NCBI RefSeq assembly: GCF_002865645.1
Contig: NW_020194619.1
Coordinates: 124,001 to 188,000, forward strand
Reading direction: 5' to 3'
DNA: 64,000 nucleotides
Origin: Hyaloscypha bicolor E
Taxonomy: Eukaryota; Ascomycota; Leotiomycetes; Helotiales; Hyaloscyphaceae
Position 1 is the first letter of the stretch, and the number at the start of each line of letters is the position of its first letter. Both the position numbers and the translations under genes were made by a program. The notes under the pieces are model-generated. The model had not been told where the DNA came from. It was given only the letters and a program-made list of their open reading frames with translations, and ran no database searches. Shown in pieces: positions 21,765 through 32,404 of the stretch.

Positions 21765-23204
21765 ATGAAGATGGAGCCAACAGAGAAGCCATTACCCACG
21801 TCAACGTCGACTTTCTTGGAAGAATGGAAGGAAGTCGAGAGCGGGCACTACGAATACATCCTGGACGACGAATCTGCTCCGAAGCCAAGAGTTGTTCTTC
21901 CTGCTATCACGAAAGGCATTATCAACACTTTTACGGTCCAGCAGCTACAAGACAAGCTCGAAAAGGCAGAGATAGAGCTGAAGAGGTTGAAGGAAAATGT
22001 AGTTCGAGACGAGACAGAACTACAGCAGAGACTTCAAGCCCAGATGGAGGAGACGCTGCAGGCTATATCAGAAAATATGAGGGATCAGCTGAATCAGAAG
22101 CTGGCGGTAGCAAAAGAAGCATTGCAAAAGGAAAGATTGAGAGACCTTTCCGCGCGCCAAATTGCAGAATTCTTGGAAAACCCCACCGTCGTGGTTAAAA
22201 TGAAGGAGAGTTTGGCTGCTGCGAAGGCGGAAGAGGCGGCGAAGCTGGATGCTCAGTTTCAATTCAGAGTGGAGGCAGCGAAGAGGCAGCTATCCGACGA
22301 TGAGGTACAAGAGTTGCTCAAGTGGAATCCGAGCGCAATCGCTATCTTCAAAGCAAATTTAGCGAAACAGGTTGAGGAGGCAAAGAAGCTGCTTTCTGAT
22401 ACTGAAATCCGGGAAATGTTCATGTCAAATCCTACAGCCAAGGCGATCTTCAAAGAAACCCTGGTGAAACAGGTTGAGGAAGCGAAGAAGCAGCTTTCCC
22501 AGGCTGAGATTAGAGAAATGCTCAAATCGAATCCTATTGCGGTCGCTGTCTTCAAAATTCATCTGAACAAGCAGCTTAACGATGAGAAAGCAAAGATCGC
22601 GACCGCTATCAGAGCTAAATTTGAGGGAAAGAAATTTTCAGCCGAAGAAGAATCGAATACAGAAAAAGCAAATGCGGACGTCTCAGGAGAAGAGCAGTCA
22701 AGACTCAGCAAGATGGAAGATCAACTGAAGAGAGCAAACGCCAAGCTGAGCATTGTGGAGAAGGCAGCTGAGGCGCGTCCCAGTACCACAGTCAAGGATA
22801 TCTGGTGCGAAGTGGAACAATTGAGGCCTGCAGTATCTGCCACAGTTGCAGCACCTGCGTTTCCCTCACCACCGAATAGCCAGACCAGCTTCGGCGCTGG
22901 AATCAGTCGGCTGACGACGCCATTTCGTTACCCAATTACAGCACTAGGCTCATCAACAAAAGCAACTTCTCCAGTGATCTTTGGGCAGGCTTCGAAGCCC
23001 CGGAGTCCTCTGGAGTTGCTGTCACATGCTTTCCCAAGACCTGATATCCAACCTCAGGTATCTCCAAAGCCTGAAGTGCAATCTGACAACAAACCAAAAG
23101 TCAAGGGCTTGATGTCATCGGGGTTTAAGAGACTTCGAGAGTCTGGCGATGTTGGCGGCAGTGAGGAGGGACCTAAGAAGTTTTGCAAGGAGGTTAAGGA
23201 ATAG
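21765..23204 (+). CDS. Coiled-coil protein with three 34-aa tandem repeats; TPR/Mlp-tail-like
   Basis: 479 aa from the first in-frame ATG at 21765. The frame is open upstream to 21540, so the N-terminus may be longer through an upstream exon. Residues about 40-120 form a Glu/Lys/Leu-rich coiled coil (VQQLQDKLEKAEIELKRLKE). Three tandem units of exactly 34 residues follow (DNA 22269-22370, 22371-22472, 22473-22574), consensus VEEAKKxLSDxEIREMLKSNP then A-I-FKxxLxKQ. More coiled coil, a Pro/Ser-rich stretch and a basic C-terminus (GFKRLRESGD, PKKFCKEVK) suggesting nuclear localisation come next. The xNPxxxxIFKxxL pattern reminds me of segments in the tail of the nuclear-basket proteins Mlp1/TPR. 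A relation to a duplicated Mlp1 tail is a guess. No enzymatic motif is present. Confidence 0.65.
   Translation: MKMEPTEKPLPTSTSTFLEEWKEVESGHYEYILDDESAPKPRVVLPAITKGIINTFTVQQLQDKLEKAEIELKRLKENVVRDETELQQRLQAQMEETLQAISENMRDQLNQKLAVAKEALQKERLRDLSARQIAEFLENPTVVVKMKESLAAAKAEEAAKLDAQFQFRVEAAKRQLSDDEVQELLKWNPSAIAIFKANLAKQVEEAKKLLSDTEIREMFMSNPTAKAIFKETLVKQVEEAKKQLSQAEIREMLKSNPIAVAVFKIHLNKQLNDEKAKIATAIRAKFEGKKFSAEEESNTEKANADVSGEEQSRLSKMEDQLKRANAKLSIVEKAAEARPSTTVKDIWCEVEQLRPAVSATVAAPAFPSPPNSQTSFGAGISRLTTPFRYPITALGSSTKATSPVIFGQASKPRSPLELLSHAFPRPDIQPQVSPKPEVQSDNKPKVKGLMSSGFKRLRESGDVGGSEEGPKKFCKEVKE
22269..22574 (+). repeat. Three tandem 102-bp units inside the coiled-coil gene
   Basis: Units at 22269-22370, 22371-22472 and 22473-22574 each encode 34 residues, starting V-E-x-A-K and ending L-x-K-Q. 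They share the phrases E-I/V-x-E-M/L and SNP/WNP. Equal length and lack of indels point to unit duplication followed by substitution. Confidence 0.85.
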
Positions 23205-24912
23205 GGACGAAGAGAAGTTCATATGCATATGTCAGAGATGAATCTCGTTGTATACACACTTGTATGATTCACAAAGTGGCCTCTGTTGAATTGTAGTAGG
23301 ATCATTGCTCGAGTAAAAAATGCTTGATCTGCTGGGAATCCCGCAAACATCAGAAAGGGCATTTGAACCTGAACTGGTGAGGACAGTTCTCCGAAAGTGT
23401 ATGAGGGAGCTGCTCTTGTAATAAAGTTGAATCAAGTCTTTACGCAGAGATTTCAGATTTTGCCGCCGACCGTGTGCCATTATCTGCTTTTCCATCCCTT
23501 GAACTTCATCTAGCTGTTCGCTTTCTTTCGAGGAACAATGTTTTGTGCGTATGACCAGAGCCGAAGAAATTCGGAATCCAATATAACCCAAGTAGTCGAG
23601 TAGAATCATTGTTCTGCCTGCCCCATTCAAGCTTTGACTGATGCGCTTGGTTTCTAGTGACTCAGCACGTCCCCCTTTTCACTATTGCCGAGAGATTTTC
23701 GCCAAAGGCTGTGGCTTGTGGCGATGCCGAAGCGAGGCCTCCCTGTGCAGATTTTTGTCCCTAAATTGACGACACAACAGCAATCGAGCTCACAGCACGT
23801 CCGGTCTCTCCCATCAAGCCATGCCATACAGGATCTCCGTGGCCATCAACAGAAGCGCGTAACAGTCTTGACTCCTGGACGATGAAAGAAGCCTGCCCCT
23901 ATAAAGTGGGATTTTCGACCGAGGGGCAGGCAGGCCGAAAACAAAGCACAGTATCCTTGCTTCCCCACTCGAGGCATGTCGTTCATCCGAGAAAGCACTG
24001 CGGTCCCAAAATGCACCATGCAGTCGTGCTAAATGGTAAAGGCCACTTTTTAGCACCGCGAGTTCTGTGGGGGGAGATCAGATGTTGCGAATTGATGTGA
24101 TAGACATGCGTGCGACTGATGCTTCTTCCTCGTTTCGAATTGACGATCTGTCGAGTCAGACTTGCTCCCTTTCCGTTGGCCCATGGCGGGGAGTCAAGTG
24201 CCTCTCTGATCGCTCCTGCCAACAACGTTTGTCAACGCTGGGCTGGCGTCGAGTTTTTCTCTCGCGACGATGGCCTTCTTAAGTCTCCTTGAAACAGCAA
24301 TCGTATCTTCTCCTTCTTAATTGAACCTACCTCTCCTGTCTGTCGTTTCATCGCCTGTTATATTATCATTTCGTCCTTCTGCAGATTGCCAAGAGGATGC
24401 AAACACAAACTTAGTCGCGAACTCGGACGGGCTCCAGCTCCCTACGAGGGATCCTCACTGCCTCTGCCAACGGCTCCCGTTCCTGTTGCCGATCTCACGA
24501 GTTTGATAGGTCCGATAGCGTCTCCTACTGCCATACCGCCACCCCCAAAGCAGAACCGGCTGCTGTGGTGGGCTCAACAGCCCGCCTACGATCACGAACC
24601 ACATCCTATGCCCCCAGCCTCCGCGCGACACACGTCACTCCCTGCTGAGGTTTGAAGCCTTCTTTTGCCGATTGGACAGGGGGAGGATCCTGGTCTGGTG
24701 CAGACTCAGATTCCTGGCCCCACGCATCTGAGGCTTGCTACTTTATGGGCCAACTCGCGGACAAGTTGTAGGGCCCTTGAGGACCTCATATTCTGCTCCA
24801 ATTTGGCGTTCGAATGCCTTTTTCAGCAACTTTCTAAGCGTTGTCTACCACCACATGCGACTCGTGTCTGTTTCCAGCTCTTGTAAGGTGGCATTCAAAC
24901 AGCTCAGCAGCC
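23205..24912. other. Intergenic region upstream of the MHYT gene
   Basis: About 1.7 kb. Only short overlapping frames occur. A Pro-rich frame at 24386-24655 lacks an ATG start. From about 24.1 kb the sequence is C/T-rich and is probably promoter and 5' leader of the gene at 24913. No RNA gene is recognised. Confidence 0.45.
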
Positions 24913-27527
24913 ATGTCAAATTCGACGAACTCGACAACTGGAATATCGATACAAAATATTGCAGACATGCAAGGGAAAATAATTCCGAGATCGTTCATCC
25001 ATGGATATGTTGTTCTATCATTCTTGGTTAGTTTTATTGGGGCATGGACAGCATTGGAGCTCATCAGCCGAAGGACGGCTATGAGAGGGTATTATAACTG
25101 GTAAGAGGTACAAGACACGCTACTAAATTATCTCACATATTCATAGGTTTCTTCTCGCTGGTTCCTCGTTTTCGATAGGCGGAATTGCCATTTGGTCTAT
25201 GCACTATATTGGAAACCGAGCTATTGTTCTTGGTGATGAGCGACCCCAGCTACAGATCGTCTACAGTGCCGGCTATACAGTGATTTCTCTCTTCGTGCCG
25301 GTTGCCGTGCTTTTCATAGTTTTCGCATCCGTTGGGTCTAACGCTACCATGAACACTACGAGAGTTGTGCTAGGGGGGGCATTAACTGGGTTTGCCGTGT
25401 GCGGGATGCATTATCTGGGTCAAGCTGGCATTGCGAATTATGATTGTGTCTACCCAGTTCCCTTTGTGATTGAAGCTATCACAATTGCGGTGGTAGCCAG
25501 TATTACAGCACTTTGCATGTTCTTTCTGTTCCGCCCAGCATGGGACACAAGGTGGTGGAGGAGACCTATTTGTGCTGTTGTCCTCGCGGGTGCGGTCTCT
25601 GGGATACATTGGCTTGCCTCAGTTGGGACGCAGTATCGATTGAAAAAGATGGACGCAAGCCCGATGAACAGCATCTCCAGGGCTCTTACAGTTATTATAG
25701 TCCTTGTTTTGGTTAGTCAACTCAACCTTGTCCATAGGTTTTTCTAACACCCTCAGTCTATATGCTGCTGCATAGTCCTCGTCCTCACTATGTTGCTTGC
25801 GCAGTGGCGCCTGGCAAAATTGGCAAAGAGGGCTCAGCAGGTCGTGCTTGCTACCGCAATTTTCGACTACGAGGACAGGATACTGGTCACGTCTGAGGGC
25901 TACCTGCCAAATAGGAAAATCGCGGACGCATGGGTTGAGCGGGTTCGTAAAGTTTCATCCTCTTGAGCTCAAGCTAATACCATGGCAGTCCCTCGACGAT
26001 ACATTTAGCGTCTCTCATCCCGTCTTCCTTTGGATGTTCAGAATAACCCGCAACTGGAACGGCGTTGCGAAGCTGCTTCCTGGCATGCGCAACCATGTTC
26101 ATAGTGCTGGTCTGAAACGCCGTCTGGGATCCAAGTTTGAGAGCAATCTCGTGAACGACCATGGTACACCAATTGAAGACTACTCCTTAATATTTCGAGA
26201 ACTTTTCTGCGTTGCGGCCGATGATCTCGCGCATGATCTGCATGAGCCACTCGACAAAATGGGTATTCTCTATGATGAAATCACCGTCACCGGTCAACAG
26301 GCAATGAAGGAAAAGAAGAAAGACACGCATTCAGATCTTGATCTTGAAGGTTTATCTGGCGGCAATGGAAAACTACTCTTCCTCCTCAGAATCGTCAACA
26401 GACGCGATGCCGAACATCTGCAGACTGCTGGATATTGTTTTGCCGAACCATCAAACGTAATCCCATTTTTGGCTACGACTTTGAAAGTGGGTCCGAAGCT
26501 ACTCTCTCAGCGATTTGAGATCATGCGTGAGTATGTAGCAGAGGAACGAATGTTTGATCCGGGTGTGCACCTGGCCATCTTCGCTATTCGCGCCTCTCTC
26601 GGTGCTGGCCGCCATGGCTTTGATGTGCTTGCTCGGAAGGATGCTAAAAACCAGCTGCCGACTATGCAATTTTCCTTTGACGACCTCAACGATTTTCAGC
26701 TCGAATACTTGAAAACTATGGATTCCATGACCATGGCAGCGATCATGAAGAAACTGGTCGAAGCCTTGAGGCGCAGCCCCTCCGAGAAAGAAAAACACTT
26801 CGCAAAACAACTTTTCGATACTATCGAGGCAATCAAGGAGGAGAGTGAGAATCCTATCTTTGACGATGCCAAGCTGATTGCGGATCCAATACGGGCACCT
26901 TGTCGAGGAGTTTCCCAAGACTCACCTCCCGGCGTTGCTACGTTCATCACATTTCGAATCGTTGTACCGATCCATAGCCGAGCACCCGGAAGAAAACTGA
27001 TGTATATTCCCTTGAACTTCTTCAAAATGCAACAGCAGCTCCACAAAAATGCCGCCGCCCATGACGTCTTCGCACGAGAAGTGCATCGAGAATTTGCAAA
27101 CGTGTTGGATCTTGAAGATCTTGACGCGAAGGCCAGTCCCGCGTTTGCTCCTGATCCATTTAACAATGGGCAAACAAACAAAATTGAGGGAGAAAAGGCT
27201 GGCGACAGGAGGGCTACTGTGGCTTCGCAGCGTCGTCATTCCCGGGCCAGGGTTGAGAAATCATCAGAGACAAACCTTGTGGACGCGAATTCTCACGATG
27301 ACGAGCCCACCTTGGGCATTGTTAACTATGCAGGAGGAGCTGGAGGTAAGAAAATCAGCTCAACCAGCCCACGAATATCTAGAAACCAGGGAGAGCGGGG
27401 TACTGGGTTCGAGCTTAGCCAAGGTGGGCAAAAGACACGAAATGGGGTTGTTGAGAAGAAGCCGAAGGAAGAGGATACCCAAACCTACATTGACGAGATG
27501 TTCACCATTACCATTACGAAACGTTAA
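24913..27527 (+). CDS. MHYT-domain membrane sensor protein, 825 aa
   Basis: Exons 24913-25100, 25147-25711, 25757-25942 and 25989-27527. The N-terminal ~260 residues contain seven or so hydrophobic segments with the signature repeats SMHYIG, GMHYLG and the degenerate IHWLA, which define the MHYT domain. MHYT domains are putative metal-binding membrane modules thought to sense diatomic gases; in bacteria they precede GGDEF/EAL domains. Here the large C-terminal half (about 520 aa) is cytosolic and has no GGDEF, EAL, kinase or other domain that I recognise. It contains FRELFCVAADDLAHDLHEPLDKMG and VATFITFRIVVPIHSRAPGRKLMYIPLNFF, then a disordered Lys/Ser/Thr-rich tail. The arrangement is known as a conserved filamentous-fungal protein without assigned function. 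All junctions are in frame, e.g. NW|FLLAGSS and ADAWVER|SLDDTF. Confidence 0.85.
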
Positions 27528-28121
27528 ATGTGGATAGGAGAGCATAGGATTGATTCTTTGTGTTTGGATAGATTGGGATACGTAGAACAGGTATGACTTG
27601 CTCATGCATGGAAATGGGCTCGCCACGTATTCTCGTCTGGTGGAGGCAAGGTAGGGCGACCTGTCCATACCTCAAAATCCTTGATGAACATGAAATGCTC
27701 AAACCTCTGTCTGAAGTCACCCAAGTGAAGACAATCTAAACGAGATTGTTGAATTAGATGAAGGCTGGAAACCGTAGCGAGTACGGCTGTGCCGATTTGG
27801 GCTCCAACAATCTCTAATGAAGGTTTCGGCCAAAAAACTACTCTTGGGCATCCATTGGGATACAATCTTACCCACATACACAATGCTCAACCAGACTCTT
27901 TAACACACTACAACGACTCGTTACACTAACTTCTGTATGCCATATATAATGTAACTAAACTGCCGACCGGCGCCTAGCCTAGATCTAGGAACATTCTTAA
28001 GAGAAATTTAATAGAAAGGGAGCCCCATGTATTCGTGTGATAACAACGTCAGTAGGTCCGGCGCCATACCTTCGTCGCGGCTCTCATCTGACTCGAGACT
28101 CGGGAGACTCTCACTCTCAAG
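27528..28121. other. Convergent 3' region
   Basis: About 590 bp between the convergent stops of the MHYT gene and the minus-strand gene at 28122. No gene is supported and the base composition is unremarkable. Confidence 0.45.
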
Positions 28122-29578
28122 TCAAACCTCGTCGTTTTTTATCGGGACCCCAATGAGCGCCAGGTCGTGCAGACGAGTATGTAGCCCCATGGCTCGCCCC
28201 CAAACCACCATCTCCTCCTCCATCCCCTCTTGCAACAGCAGTGCACCCAACTCTCTTGCCATGGAAATATCCTCGAGCCTTCGGTGAACTTTGTAATATG
28301 GGCGAAGAATGTTGTTGTCAGTCCATTACCTGAGATAAATTCCCCCCTCTCGAGCTGCGGCGGCGATTGCGAGGGCATTGCGAGAGCGGATGTGTTCTCT
28401 GATGTGGCATAATAGCATGGGTAGGTTTTGCTTGTCTGCTTGCTCGGCGGCTGGATTTTGGGGGCTTTGGCTGAGGTTTGTGACAAACAAGCTGTTGTTG
28501 ATGAACACGCACCAGTGCCAAAGGCTTTGGGTATATTGGTTCAAGAGCTCGTAGTACCTTGGTAAGCGGTGACGCCGGATGTCCTCGATGTGTTCTATCA
28601 TTGATCTGCGGATGAGTCCTGGTGGTTGCTGAATGGCGATATCTCTTGTGGCCTATGGGATGCGTTAGCGACTGTTGATAATATCGATCAAGAGGGCGGG
28701 CGGGTGCGGGGGTGCGGGGGGAAGGGCGATGATCCATACCTTCTATTCTCGCCGACTGGGTAGAGTTCCACGGAGGCAAATGGTATTTGCGGCGTCGACA
28801 CATTGTTCAAGTTGATTGGAGCAACGGCTGGTAGTATAGGCAGTTTTCTTTCAGCGGAGTAGGTCACCGCATGGCCGGATTGTGGATTGGCTGGTTGGGC
28901 AGCTGTCGTTGCTGTTGGTGTGGCTGTGGAACTTTATTGTTATTCCCACTATCTATAGCCAGTGGCTCGGAGGCTTTCCCTCAGTTGAGAGGTCCGGAGG
29001 TGTAAGGTTGAATTTCCGTTCTCTTGGTGCCGAACACGGGGACATCGTCTCGCACTGCTTCTAAAGTAATGCACCAGAACGTCCACAGGAATGTCTTCTT
29101 CAACAGGTCGTCGTGTTGGGCCGAACGATGGCAAAGCGTGGGCATATTGTGGGCGCTGCCAATATGTAGTGGCGCTCTCCGGTCCGGTAGATGATTGAAC
29201 ATGGCGACTGACGGTCGATGCAGAAGGCGTGTGTGAGGGGGCTCTACGGCCTGGTCTCGACGATAGTAAGCCGTCTTCCTGAGATTCCTCGGGACGTTCT
29301 AAAAAGCGCGACAATTCAGCAAAACCCCCCGCACTTGGCAACTGGGGCTCGGGTTGTGCTCCAGGCTCTCTCCGCATCCGTGCTAAAGCATTGCCAGTGT
29401 TGCTGGTTTGGTTCTGCTGCACCTCAGATCGAGCTTGAGGGAGCAGCCTTTCTGCCTCCTCATGAAGGGAATTCCGTCGAGCGGTTTGCGATCTTGGAGC
29501 GGAAATGCTTGCTTCAGCTTCAGCTTCGGCGATTGTTCGTGCTATTCCCTCGGGGGAAAAGAATTGTGGTCGACCCAT
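28122..29578 (-). CDS. Uncharacterised conserved-looking protein, about 392 aa, four exons
   Basis: Proposed exons: 29056-29578, 28740-28923, 28330-28644 and 28122-28278. The last two junctions are well supported by frame continuity: GENR|RDIAIQQPPG and REGGIYLR|LEDISMARELGALLLQEG. The first junction (donor GTGCGA at 29055, acceptor CCACAG at 28924) is tentative; exon 2 has no ATG, so it must be joined to something upstream. The N-terminal half is disordered (MGRPQFFSPEGIARTIAEAEAE, then Ser/Arg/Gln-rich). The C-terminal half is ordered and helical, with RRSMIEHIEDIRRHRLPRYYE, LWHWCVFINNSLFV, LLCHIREHIRSRNALAIAAA and MEEEMVVWGRAMGLHTRLHD, ending in GVPIKNDEV. No known domain is recognised. 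It is divergent from CIA1, with about 500 bp between starts. Confidence 0.6.
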
Positions 29579-30076
29579 GGTGTGCTTTTCTTGAATATGA
29601 ATGAAGATCGAAGAGTGGAAGAATGCGGTGGATGATGAAAATGACAAGAAAGCCTTCCCTTTGCAACTTTGCAAAAGGCTATATAAATCCGAAAAGCAGT
29701 TCGTACAGAAACGGTTCAAAGGCCTAACACTGGATTCCCATATTCGGGACCCAATCCTCAAGCGGGCTGGTGAGGGGTTTCTCTCGTCATCTTCCCACGC
29801 TGGGTTCGAGGGAGGACCCTCCAATGGAGTACCACCGCGGTTCCTCCCGCAGGGGAAGAACCCTGGTTCTCTGAAGCCTAAAGAAGATGATGCATGGACG
29901 TCGTCGGGTCGTCCCCCCTTCTAAATACAAGCTTGGGTCCGTGCACGCAATCTCGGCCAATCTTATCAGGACCAGGACCCTGACCAAAAAAGAAATCTGC
30001 CCCTCCACCACATCAACAAAATCGCTATTCCCTCGTGTATCCAGCACACCAGCAGGTTCATCGACGACTAACTAAC
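29579..30076. promoter_or_regulatory. Divergent region between the unknown gene and CIA1
   Basis: About 500 bp between two divergent ATGs, expected to hold both promoters. No specific site is identified. Confidence 0.4.
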
Positions 30077-31468
30077 ATGGCTTCTCCCACGCACCTGCGC
30101 ATCCTCCCACTCGCTGAATTCAAGCCCGCGGCTGCTTCGAGAGCTTGGGTCTCGATCCCGAATCCCAATGGCTTGCCCCTCATTGCAACCGCCACCTCCG
30201 ATAAGACGGTGCGCGTCTACTCCTTGCGGAACTTTGCTCTACACTCGACGCTTGAGGGGGGGCATTTGCGGTCCGTACGATCGGTGGCATGGAAACCTAC
30301 GGTCAAGAATACGGGGACGTTGTGTCTTGCGACAGGGAGTTTCGACGCGACGATGGGCATTTGGAGGCGGCGGGAAGAGAGATTCGCAGATGTCGAGGAA
30401 AAGGAAACACATACCGAAAACACGGGAGACGACGATGTTACTGAAGTCGAGATCACGAGCGATGGGGCAGCCAAGCCGGCGCCGAGGATACAGAACGATG
30501 ATTCGGACAATGATGATGATTGGGAATTTGCAATTGTCCTGGAGGGTCATGATTCGGAGGTCAAGAACGTTGCATACTCGCCCTCGGGGCAATGGCTAGC
30601 GAGTTGCTCGAGGGACAAGAGTATATGGATCTGGGAAGAGATCGGGGATGAGGGTGATGATGAGTTCGAGACTATTGCAGTGCTGCAGGAGCACACAGCA
30701 GATGTAAAGTGTGTTTCTTGGCGCAAGGATGATGGCAATGGAGAGGTTCTGGCGAGCGGATCTTACGATGATACGATACGATTTTTCAAGGGCGATGACG
30801 AGGGAGAATGGAGCTGCATTGCTTTACTAGAAGGCCATGAAGGCACTGTTTGGAGCTTGGATTGGGAGCCGGAAGTCAGCCAGAAGATGTTTGATTCGGA
30901 GGCGGAAAAACTCGAGTCTACTTCGACAGAAAAAGACTACAGCCCGGGAATACCTCGCCTGATATCTTCTTCAGCGGACTGTACAATCCGAGTCTGGACC
31001 AAAGTACCTCCGCCTCCTCAGCCAAACAAACCTTCTTATTTCAACTCAGGAATCCCTTCAACGATGCGACCTCCGCCTTCCAACGAGACATGGGAATGTA
31101 CAGCCACGCTACCGAAAGCGCATGACTTGCCAATCTACTCTACGAGCTGGAGCAAGAAGAGTGGCCGAGTAGTGTCAACAGGAGGCGACGGAAAGATAGT
31201 CATCTACGAAGAAACAACCAAAGGCAGGACGAAGGTAGGCGGGGAGATCGAGCGGGAGTGGGTCATCGTGGGGATTCTAGCAGGCGGCCATGGACCTTAT
31301 GAAATAAATCATGTCACATGGTGCACGAGATTTGATTCCGCGAAGGCAGAGGATGGAGAGGAGATGATCGTAACAACAGGCGACGATGGCGTTGTGCGGG
31401 CGTGGGCTATTGAAGCCCTGAAGCCAGAGCCCACCGTTCCATTTACGGAAGGAGGTCCTGCATCATGA
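30077..31468 (+). CDS. CIA1: Cytosolic iron-sulfur assembly WD40 protein Cia1
   Basis: Seven-bladed WD40 propeller of the CIA targeting complex, which delivers Fe-S clusters to cytosolic and nuclear apoproteins. Intronless, 463 aa. The start ATG at 30077 gives MASPTHLRILPLAEFKPA; an upstream open extension lacks an ATG. WD-type blades are visible: TSDKTVRVYSL, ATGSFDATMGIWRR, GHDSEVKNVAYSPSGQWLASCSRDKSIWIWE, VLASGSYDDTIRFFKG, EGHEGTVWSLDW, SSSADCTIRVWTK, STGGDGKIVIYEE and TTGDDGVVRAWAI. An acidic insertion (DDSDNDDDWEF) lies between blades two and three, as in fungal Cia1. Protein length and blade order match the family. Confidence 0.92.
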   Translation: MASPTHLRILPLAEFKPAAASRAWVSIPNPNGLPLIATATSDKTVRVYSLRNFALHSTLEGGHLRSVRSVAWKPTVKNTGTLCLATGSFDATMGIWRRREERFADVEEKETHTENTGDDDVTEVEITSDGAAKPAPRIQNDDSDNDDDWEFAIVLEGHDSEVKNVAYSPSGQWLASCSRDKSIWIWEEIGDEGDDEFETIAVLQEHTADVKCVSWRKDDGNGEVLASGSYDDTIRFFKGDDEGEWSCIALLEGHEGTVWSLDWEPEVSQKMFDSEAEKLESTSTEKDYSPGIPRLISSSADCTIRVWTKVPPPPQPNKPSYFNSGIPSTMRPPPSNETWECTATLPKAHDLPIYSTSWSKKSGRVVSTGGDGKIVIYEETTKGRTKVGGEIEREWVIVGILAGGHGPYEINHVTWCTRFDSAKAEDGEEMIVTTGDDGVVRAWAIEALKPEPTVPFTEGGPAS

Positions 31469-32404
31469 GTGAGATCATATGAATCTAGCAGGGATTATTG
31501 TAAGACATTTCAAGCATAGCGACCGGCGCTTTCATGGCATCAGAATCGGGGGCATTTAGATAGGAAAATCCAGCATTGTCTTTGAAGGGGAACACATATA
31601 AACGTCTTCCTCGCATAGTAGCGGTAAATGTATTTCCCCCCAACAAGCATCCCCTTGCAACGAAGGGTAATTCGGTCAAATAACCTTGTGGTGGCCACAA
31701 CTGATCCGCCGAAAGCTTTGTTTGCAAGACATTTTGTTGCACGCCGCTGCTCGGGTGGCTGCTTTCTGAGGTAACTAGGGGAACGACTCTCCCCTAGAAC
31801 CCTGGCCGAAATGGACACAGCGCATCAAGCCCACGCAGGTTGATATAACACACTTGGCACCGAGCCAACTACGCCTCACTGCCACATCACACGTTGCAAA
31901 ACATATGCAGGAACGAGAGCTTAGCAGGCACTTAGTATTATACTGTATTCTTGAGGGTATCCTATCCGGCTCCGATCACGCTTGATCAAGCCACCACATA
32001 TCAACAGCCACTCACACACACACACACGCATGCAATGCACCTTCAAACCCATCACGCTTTAGAATTCCATCACGATCATCCCAACGCCGACCGATGTTTA
32101 TAATAAGGCCTTTCCTCTGCCCCAAGTCTCTCGTTCCAAAGAACAAGGTTTTCGAATCTCGAGTCCCCCGAGCGCCAAACAAGCAGAATCAACAAATAAA
32201 GCAGATGTCCTCTCCATTTTCCCCTTTTGGATGGTTGATGCATGCTCCCCTTTGCCCGAATCCCGTTTCGTAAAATGAATTCTTGTAAAAACCAAACATA
32301 CCCGTCCCGAGACGCAATATGTACGAATGAACAGGTGGTGATTGACCAAAAAAAATCTCTTTGTGAAGGTATCCCAACGCCAGCAATGCCAAAAAAAGAA
32401 ACGC
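31469..32404. other. Convergent 3' region of CIA1 and the 32.4-kb gene
   Basis: About 940 bp with only shadow frames. It contains a (CA)n microsatellite of about 7 units at 32013-32027. Confidence 0.5.
32013..32027. repeat. (CA)n microsatellite
   Basis: About seven CA units in the convergent 3' region. Confidence 0.85.

Noticed and set aside
24386..24655. Pro-rich 89-codon frame before the MHYT gene
   Set aside because: Starts with TTG rather than ATG and lies in a C/T-rich leader.
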